Made by a program: the position numbers and the translations under genes. 64,000 nucleotides of DNA, from assembly GCA_934539245.1 (NCBI GenBank), contig CAKTCK010000010.1:1-64000 (forward strand), written 5' to 3'. The DNA is from an uncultured Faecalibacterium sp. GTDB lineage: Bacteria > Bacillota > Clostridia > Oscillospirales > Ruminococcaceae. Below are positions 59,684 to 64,000 of this stretch, one piece after another; position 1 is the stretch's first letter, and every line of letters begins with the position of its first letter. Below the pieces are notes generated by a model. It did not search any database. It worked only from the letters and a program-made list of their open reading frames with translations, and was not told where the DNA came from.

Positions 59684-59759
59684 GCGGACGCATAGAGGAT
59701 GCACCTGCTTCTGATAATCCCCCATGAACAGGTGAGCCAGTTCGATGCTGGCCGTCCGT
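59684..59759 (+). other. tRNA-like fold without D-arm
   Basis: GCGGACG (59684-59690) pairs with CGTCCGT (59753-59759) as a 7-bp acceptor-like stem; GCCAG-TTCGATG-CTGGC (59736-59752) mimics a T-arm; CACCTG-C-TTC (59702-59711) pairs with GAA-CAGGTG (59726-59734) around a 14-base loop in place of the anticodon arm. Total 76 bases, tRNA length, but no D-stem and no 7-base anticodon loop. Likely a degenerate tRNA or tRNA mimic. Confidence 0.4.
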
Positions 59760-59790
59760 GCAAGACGAGAAAAGAAAGGATAAAAGGGCC

Positions 59791-60321
59791 GTGAAAATTG
59801 ATGTAGGAAAAATCGCTCTGGTGGTAGTCCTGATCGCTGGTGTACAGACGACTACGCTTTACCACCGGATCAATGATCTGGAATGCCAGCGAGACATCTA
59901 CAAGTCCCGGTATGAGGACTGGGAGGGCGTGTCGAAAGAAATTGCAGGGTATGCCGATACCCTGCGGGATTCGCTGGAAGCGAGGGATCGGCTTGACGGG
60001 AAGCTGCTGGTAGAGGATGCAGGAGACTTCCTCTGCACGGCATATTGCACAGAAAAGCGGGAGCACATCTGCGGAACAGGAACGGGAATTACCGCCAGCG
60101 GCGCACCGGTTGAAGGTGGCGTAACGGTGGCGGCGGACCCGGACGTTTTTCCATTCGGAACCGTCCTCTATATTGAGGATGTGGGCGTGAGAATCGTTCA
60201 GGACACCGGCGCCAGCGTCAAGGGAAAGCATCTGGACGTTGCCGTTTCCGGTAGCCATACGGATGCACTGAACTGGGACGGCTACGGCCGGCACAGGGTT
60301 TGGATCATAACGGAAAAGTAG
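59791..60321 (+). CDS. 3D-domain membrane-anchored protein
   Basis: A 176-residue protein: one membrane helix (IALVVVLIAGVQTTTLY), a coiled-coil segment (HRINDLECQRDIYKSRYEDW) and a C-terminal 3D domain with TAYCTEKREHICGTGTG, ADPDVFPFG and the three Asp positions in QDTGA, LDVAV and DALNWD. 3D domains occur in murein lytic enzymes and phage proteins of Gram-positives. GTG 59791 follows AAAGGA; a GTG at 59758 inside the tRNA-like fold is the other option. Confidence 0.85.
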   Translation: MKIDVGKIALVVVLIAGVQTTTLYHRINDLECQRDIYKSRYEDWEGVSKEIAGYADTLRDSLEARDRLDGKLLVEDAGDFLCTAYCTEKREHICGTGTGITASGAPVEGGVTVAADPDVFPFGTVLYIEDVGVRIVQDTGASVKGKHLDVAVSGSHTDALNWDGYGRHRVWIITEK

Positions 60322-60335
60322 AAAGGAAGGACGAC

Positions 60336-60461
60336 ATGGAAGGACTTGTAAAGACACTGGGAATCTTACTGTTTGTGCTGGGCGTGGCGCTGTGGGCAGC
60401 GGTGATATTTTTTGTGCCCGCTGCGCTGATTAAATACTGCTGGACGTATCTGTTCGCATGA
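60336..60461 (+). CDS. Small membrane protein
   Basis: A 41-residue protein, MEGLVKTLGILLFVLGVALW continuing hydrophobic to YCWTYLFA, essentially one or two membrane helices. GAAAGGAAGG lies upstream and its stop overlaps the next start (ATGATGA). Function unknown. Confidence 0.65.
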   Translation: MEGLVKTLGILLFVLGVALWAAVIFFVPAALIKYCWTYLFA

Positions 60462-60631
60462 TGAGGAAGGAGATTCTGGCGGCAAGGAACGTTCTCTGCA
60501 AAAAGATGCGGCAGAACTTCCTGCCGTGCGCAAAGTGCCCGCTGGAAAAGATCCGGGACAAGGGCACGACTTGCAGGGATAGCGTGCTGAAACACAAGGA
60601 AGAGGCGGAAGAAATTCTAAAAACAGAATAG
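60458..60631 (+). CDS. Small Cys-containing protein
   Basis: A 57-residue basic protein beginning MMRKEILAARNVLCKKMRQN, with CAKC in the middle and a further Cys at position 39; four cysteines could bind one zinc. Start overlaps the upstream stop, indicating coupling. Unknown family. Confidence 0.65.
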   Translation: MMRKEILAARNVLCKKMRQNFLPCAKCPLEKIRDKGTTCRDSVLKHKEEAEEILKTE

Positions 60632-60647
60632 CGCACTCCATTACAAA

Positions 60648-60673
60648 GGCCGCCCGCCGCGGCGGTCTTTTTT
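60648..60673 (+). terminator. Terminator
   Basis: GGCCGCC pairs with GGCGGTC (one G-U), followed by six T. Confidence 0.8.
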
Positions 60674-60680
60674 GTGAGCA

Positions 60681-60721
60681 TGGGAACAGGCCCGCACCCG
60701 GTTCAACTCCGGGATTGCCCA
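60681..60721 (+). other. T-arm-like hairpin
   Basis: CCCGG-TTCAACT-CCGGG (60697-60713) fits the tRNA T-arm consensus exactly, and TGGG/CCCA (60681/60718) closes around it. No acceptor or anticodon arms are present, so it is not a tRNA gene. It lies just upstream of the gene at 60744, as the tRNA-like fold lies upstream of 59791. Confidence 0.35.
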
Positions 60722-60743
60722 AAATCGGAAGGAGGACGCACCA

Positions 60744-60932
60744 ATGCAAAGGTATTATATCCTGCTGAAAGCAACCGGCGAAAGCGGCCTGCCCGCGTGG
60801 CTGCCTTATAGGCTCACAGCAACCAGCGCAGAGAAAGCCGTTGAAAAGGCAAAAAAGATGGCAGAAGATCACTACCGAGAGTACAAGACGTTTGAAGTTC
60901 AGACAATCGAAAATGAAGGGAGTTACAAATGA
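60744..60932 (+). CDS. Small unknown phage protein
   Basis: A 62-residue protein, MQRYYILLKATGESGLPAWL then ATSAEKAVEKAKKMAEDHYRE, a short beta-helix pattern. GGAAGGAGG is upstream and its stop overlaps the start of the next gene. Not recognised. Confidence 0.7.
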   Translation: MQRYYILLKATGESGLPAWLPYRLTATSAEKAVEKAKKMAEDHYREYKTFEVQTIENEGSYK

Positions 60933-61561
60933 AACTGGCGGCAATCGCAAAACTTATCAAGGCTGACGAATACTGCAAGCTCTACAAGGTGCTCTATGAA
61001 GAAAGCACGGGATGCGACTTGTATATCGGCACAAAAACGGCAATCTTTCCGTTGACCGGATTTCCGAAGGCGCAGAACGAAAGCGAACTGGCAACGCTTC
61101 TGGGCATCAGCAAGAGTGAGTGGGAAGATATTCAGTTCGACGTAGATCCTTGCCCGAACGGAGTTCGGAGCATCGGGGGCATGAATCTGGATGACACAGC
61201 AGACGAAGAAGTAGACTGCGTGACCGGCAGAATCAGCATCCGGTACTGCGGGAACGATTTGATCCCGATGATTGATCCGCACCACGGGACGGTAGGCTTT
61301 GCGGATGCAAAGCAGATCCTGCCGGTGGCAGATGAAATCCGCAAGAGCGGGTATTTCAAATACTGCCTGCGAAAGATGGCAGGCGGCGGCCGCTACTATG
61401 TTATCAAAGACGGCATGGTGGTGCGCGGCGCTGTGCTTCCCGTGAAGATGGAATCGCTGGCAAAATCCGAACTGCGAAATCTTGCCAACATGGTGGCGAA
61501 AACGACGGACGCTGCGGACGTTGAGGATTTGAGCAAGAAGGAGGATGAAGAAAATGCGTAA
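60929..61561 (+). CDS. Unknown phage protein
   Basis: A 210-residue acidic protein beginning MKLAAIAKLIKADEYCKLYK, with alternating strands (CDLYIGTKTAIFPLTGFP, ISIRYCGNDLIPMID) and an acidic tail KKEDEENA. Possibly a phage single-strand binding or recombination accessory protein, but no family was recognised. Overlaps its neighbours on both sides. Confidence 0.7.
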   Translation: MKLAAIAKLIKADEYCKLYKVLYEESTGCDLYIGTKTAIFPLTGFPKAQNESELATLLGISKSEWEDIQFDVDPCPNGVRSIGGMNLDDTADEEVDCVTGRISIRYCGNDLIPMIDPHHGTVGFADAKQILPVADEIRKSGYFKYCLRKMAGGGRYYVIKDGMVVRGAVLPVKMESLAKSELRNLANMVAKTTDAADVEDLSKKEDEENA

Positions 61562-61820
61562 GGTCTTGAAAGCGTTGGCGCTGACAATCAGCGCGGCTGC
61601 ACTGTGCGGAGCGATGGCAGGATGCGAAGCTGACAAAGCTATGGGAACGGACGAAGATTCGGTTAGGACGGTGTATGTCTATTCACCGGATGGCACGTTG
61701 TTGGACAAGGGCGTATGCGAAGAAAGCTTCTGGGATTGGAGATGGCCGGTTGTTTCGGTAAATGTCAACGGGAAAAAGTATGAAACGGGCTGGACCAATG
61801 TGGTTTTTGTGGAGGAATAA
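61554..61820 (+). CDS. Putative phage lipoprotein
   Basis: An 88-residue protein with a basic start (MRKVLKALALTISAAALCGA) and a lipobox-like AMAGC, followed by a small beta domain with VYVYSPDG and WPVVSVNVNGKKYE. ATG 61554 is nine bases after AAGGAGG; ATG 61545 lies too close. A phage lipoprotein at the host surface could act in superinfection exclusion, which is only a guess. Confidence 0.65.
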   Translation: MRKVLKALALTISAAALCGAMAGCEADKAMGTDEDSVRTVYVYSPDGTLLDKGVCEESFWDWRWPVVSVNVNGKKYETGWTNVVFVEE

Positions 61821-61821
61821 C

Positions 61822-62169
61822 ATGGACGCTGTGAAGAATGATGTGAAGCGGCTGGTCAAAGTTGAACTGGCCGCGGCAAACCGGAAGTTTCGGATGTTTG
61901 CAAGTAACCATGAGGGCGTGGCTGTGATCCAGGAAGAAGCCGTGGAAACTGCACGGGAAATGGATGCTCTGCGCCGGGAACTGAACGCAATGTGGATGGG
62001 CGTTTACTCCAACAATCCGCAGATCTCCACGAAGGGCGTGTATGACCGGGCGGTTGCCTTGGCTGTGGAGGCTATTCAGGTAGCGGCGATGGCACGGAAG
62101 TTTGAGCGCAGCCAGCGCCGTAACTGGCCGGGAGCAAAGGAACAGAACTATGACGAAGAAGAAAAGTGA
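61822..62169 (+). CDS. Unknown phage protein
   Basis: A 115-residue helical protein, MDAVKNDVKRLVKVELAAAN, then VAVIQEEAVETAREMDAL and a basic tail (KFERSQRRNW). GGAGG upstream at good spacing. No family recognised; it overlaps the next gene by 20 bases. Confidence 0.7.
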   Translation: MDAVKNDVKRLVKVELAAANRKFRMFASNHEGVAVIQEEAVETAREMDALRRELNAMWMGVYSNNPQISTKGVYDRAVALAVEAIQVAAMARKFERSQRRNWPGAKEQNYDEEEK

Positions 62170-62677
62170 TGCACCGGCAGAGATCGAAACTGTCACGCTG
62201 ACCATGAGCCGCCCGGTGGCGGAGGCTGTCCAGACTGCCTGTGAGTGGTATCTGCGGCTGCACATGGGACAGTTCTGGGATCTGGCTGACGATTTGTGCT
62301 TTGCAAAATTCTACTCGGATGCGGAAAACAATGCGTTTCAGAACGAGGAACAGCGCAAAAACGCTTTTGACATTGCGATTGACCGCAGAGATACCATGCG
62401 GGTAGAAATGGAAAGGCTGTACAGCAGATGCGTTCTCCCCGCCCCGATTTCAGACGTAATGAAGGTGCCGTACCGGGCAGAACAGGTATGGCTTGCCATT
62501 CGCCACGCGCTGGCATGGCACGACAAGCCGGAGGGCGACTGGATGAATGTGGCGTTCGATAAACCGCTGAACCGCTCGGACCAACCGCAGCCAATCATCA
62601 AGCTGGATTTGATCCAGCCGGAAGAGAAGCGAACCGGCGGCGGAAAGCGCAACAAGAGCGGGAGGAATGGAAAATGA
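62150..62677 (+). CDS. Unknown phage protein
   Basis: A 175-residue protein, MTKKKSDAPAEIETVTLTMS, with WYLRLHMGQFWDLADDLCF and HALAWHDKPEGDWMNVAFDK. The tail is Lys/Arg/Gly rich. Such 'DLADDLCF' proteins occur in Firmicutes phages from memory, without a known role. Stop overlaps the next start by four bases. Confidence 0.7.
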   Translation: MTKKKSDAPAEIETVTLTMSRPVAEAVQTACEWYLRLHMGQFWDLADDLCFAKFYSDAENNAFQNEEQRKNAFDIAIDRRDTMRVEMERLYSRCVLPAPISDVMKVPYRAEQVWLAIRHALAWHDKPEGDWMNVAFDKPLNRSDQPQPIIKLDLIQPEEKRTGGGKRNKSGRNGK

Positions 62678-62868
62678 ATAACGGAGACTTCATCCGTTCC
62701 ATGACGGACGAAGATATTACCGAAAACCTGACACCGGGAATCTGTGGCCTTATCAAGCACCGCGACCCAGAGCGATGCCAGAACCGGGGGCGTTGCTTCC
62801 ATTGCATCAAAGACTGGCTGAAAGAAGAAAACACAATCCTCGTGAGGGCTGACCAATGGAAAGTATGA
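62674..62868 (+). CDS. Small Cys-containing phage protein
   Basis: A 64-residue protein, MNNGDFIRSMTDEDITENLT, with C-x-9-C-x-5-C-x-2-C spacing (ICGLIKHRDPERCQNRGRC then FHCIKDWL). The 'RSMTDEE-LA' opening is common in small phage proteins of gut Firmicutes. Probably binds zinc; role unknown. Confidence 0.75.
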   Translation: MNNGDFIRSMTDEDITENLTPGICGLIKHRDPERCQNRGRCFHCIKDWLKEENTILVRADQWKV

Positions 62869-63629
62869 TTGATTTTTCAGACACCACGTTCTGGATGGTA
62901 ATGAATATTTTGCTATTCGACTACACTGCCGAAAGAAATATTATCTGGGCAACAAATCCACCGCCAGAGGCGGGCTGTGGACCAATGGATGAAATCACGA
63001 TGGAACAGCTTGAAAAAATCCCGCTGGTTCCCCGTGCGCGGAAAAAGCCGGATGAACAAAAGAACCGCACAAAAGAAAAGGGCGAGGTGTTCACTCCGCT
63101 GTGGGTGGTAAGCAAAATGGCAGACCACGCAGAGAGGGAGTTAAACAAGGGGGATCTGGAACAATTTGTATTTGCGAAGTGCCTGGAAGTCACCTGCGGA
63201 GAGGCACCGTTCCTTACAAGCAGATACGACCCGGTTACAGGAGAACCCGTTGCGATTTCAGACCGTGTAGGCATTCTGGACAGGAAGTTGAAAGCGATTC
63301 GGAAAAATGAAACGGACCCGTCCAAACAACAAACGCTTATGATCGGCGCGTACGGATCGATATATGGATATGAGTATCAGGGCGACAGCTTACTTCTCGC
63401 AAGAGCTAATCTGTATCTGACGTTCATCGAAAATTGGACGGAAATGTTTGGGTCTCCGCCAGATATTGGATACGCTGCACTGATTGCACAAATTATTTCG
63501 CAGAACGTCCTGCAGATGGACGGACTGAAAAAGACCGTGCCGGGAACGGATATTCCGTGCAAAGTCTATGACTGGAAGAAAAACGAGGAAGTTTTATTCA
63601 AGGACATTGGAAAGGAGAACGGAGAATGA
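62856..63629 (+). CDS. Methylase/restriction-like phage protein
   Basis: A 257-residue protein. EKGEVFTPLWVVSKMADHAE and CLEVTCGEAPFLTSRYDP resemble motif X and motif I of adenine methylases of the type I / Eco57I kind, and GYEYQGDSLLLARANLYLTF the following segment. The catalytic NPPY/DPPY motif is missing; only an N-terminal NPPP occurs, out of place. It may be a methylase-derived protein without transfer activity, or part of a split enzyme. It overlaps both neighbours. Confidence 0.65.
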   Translation: MESMIDFSDTTFWMVMNILLFDYTAERNIIWATNPPPEAGCGPMDEITMEQLEKIPLVPRARKKPDEQKNRTKEKGEVFTPLWVVSKMADHAERELNKGDLEQFVFAKCLEVTCGEAPFLTSRYDPVTGEPVAISDRVGILDRKLKAIRKNETDPSKQQTLMIGAYGSIYGYEYQGDSLLLARANLYLTFIENWTEMFGSPPDIGYAALIAQIISQNVLQMDGLKKTVPGTDIPCKVYDWKKNEEVLFKDIGKENGE

Positions 63630-64000
63630 AGCAGCGGATGATAAATTCGATTGCTTTTGAATTAAAGCTAAGCACCATGAAAAGCTGCCTGCTGGGAGCA
63701 CTAGGGTGCGGAAAAGACCGGGCGAAGGTGGTCGAGATGGTGGAGAAAATGCTCTCTGTGGAACCGACAATCGAACCGCAAAGCAATCTGTGGTGGCGGG
63801 ATGTGAAGGTGGAACTTCCGCCAAAGCATCACACGCCTTACCCGCGAGGCAATAACCCGGCTTTTTCCAAAGTAAGTGACACGGTTTGGCTTTACTACGA
63901 GGATGGGGATCAGACGGAAGGTACGCTGGAAGGCAATTCGTGGTTTGACGATCTGGGACGATGTGTTTCGGAGAATCCAGCGGGGCACAGAGTTTCGCAC
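63626..64000 (+). CDS. Unknown phage protein, DUF551-like C-terminus (3' truncated)
   Basis: The frame is open to the window end (125 codons). It starts MKQRMINSIAFELKLSTMKS and continues into LWWRDVKVELPPKHHTPYPR and SDTVWLYYEDGD, the layout of DUF551-like small phage proteins (W-x-V-x-LP ... V-Y). GGAGA precedes the ATG, which overlaps the upstream stop. Confidence 0.65.
   Translation, partial: MKQRMINSIAFELKLSTMKSCLLGALGCGKDRAKVVEMVEKMLSVEPTIEPQSNLWWRDVKVELPPKHHTPYPRGNNPAFSKVSDTVWLYYEDGDQTEGTLEGNSWFDDLGRCVSENPAGHRVSH

Larger units (their letters stand above)
55975..64000 (+). mobile_element. Prophage-like region (open at the right edge)
   Basis: From here gene style changes: about twenty mostly small plus-strand genes with overlapping stops and starts (ATGA, GTGA), few recognised families (DNA methylase, HD hydrolase, 3D-domain protein, Cys-rich small proteins), and ORF-poor structured gaps. 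This is typical of an early or accessory segment of a phage genome. No integrase, terminase, capsid or conjugation gene lies in the window, so an integrative conjugative element cannot be excluded. Confidence 0.7.

Noticed and set aside
59452-59727. 91-codon ORF inside the structured RNA candidate
   Set aside because: No ribosome binding site, Arg/Pro/Cys-rich random composition, and the stem-loop pattern explains the sequence better.
59257-60357. 366-codon minus-strand frame across the structured prophage gap
   Set aside because: No start signal, Arg/Cys/Ser-rich random composition, and it crosses two terminators and the 3D-domain gene.

Overview
The window looks like a chromosome segment of a Gram-positive anaerobe of the Clostridia, most like Faecalibacterium or a close Oscillospiraceae relative. 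The inference rests on high GC with strong AGGAGG-type ribosome binding sites, a T-box leader, reverse rubrerythrin, ThyX in place of ThyA, a Na+-pumping decarboxylase subunit, GerW and YlmC/YmxH relics of a sporulation lineage, and a short interspersed GC-rich hairpin repeat that I recall from this group. No rRNA gene, complete canonical tRNA, CRISPR array or transposase was seen.

Layout. 1-5.9 kb: end of a decarboxylase beta subunit, a small hydrolase, a CstA carrier (minus strand) behind a T-box leader, a TrpR-like repressor and a HAD phosphatase. 5.9-19.4 kb: a repeat-rich cell-surface SGNH hydrolase, YjjG-type nucleotidase, ABC-F ATPase, a Gx-family membrane protein, Lon, EngB, a methyltransferase, Hsp33 and a TrkA-TrkH potassium pair. 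19.6-23.1 kb: an SPFH / zinc-ribbon / TPM-domain trio resembling Bacillus ydjI-ydjG-ydjH. 23.2-31.6 kb: cysteine desulfurase, nucleobase permease with a leader peptide and terminator, rubrerythrin, a CsoR-CopA-CopZ copper operon, an odd esterase, DUF4250 and L28. 31.8-39.4 kb: site-2 protease, ScpA-ScpB-DUF2953-GerW, RluB, an NSS transporter and an AgrA/AgrC-like two-component pair. 39.9-42.1 kb (minus strand): PyrI, PyrB and a GntR regulator in one operon. 42.2-55.9 kb: PcrA with an unusual Gly/Ser/Tyr-rich tail, ThyX-Tmk, MltG, U32 peptidase, flavodoxin, a small NO/redox-like cluster and an LTA-synthase-like sulfatase.

From about 55.9 kb to the end the character changes to small, tightly overlapping, mostly unrecognised plus-strand genes (DNA methylase, HD hydrolase, 3D-domain protein, many proteins of 40-200 residues). 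This is most likely part of a prophage; no integrase or structural gene lies inside the window.

The most unusual signals are: (1) a terminator-bounded, ORF-poor, densely hairpinned stretch (59352-59678) in the prophage that folds by eye into two multi-branched domains, followed by a 76-nt tRNA-like fold lacking a D-arm; (2) an in-frame CopA-CopZ fusion with a perfect internal ribosome binding site and start; (3) a T-box in front of a CstA carrier; (4) four promoters each followed almost at the start point by a terminator-like hairpin; (5) three copies of a GTTAG-N6-CTAAC operator around the flavodoxin locus; (6) two copies of a palindromic intergenic repeat whose arms differ by compensatory changes.
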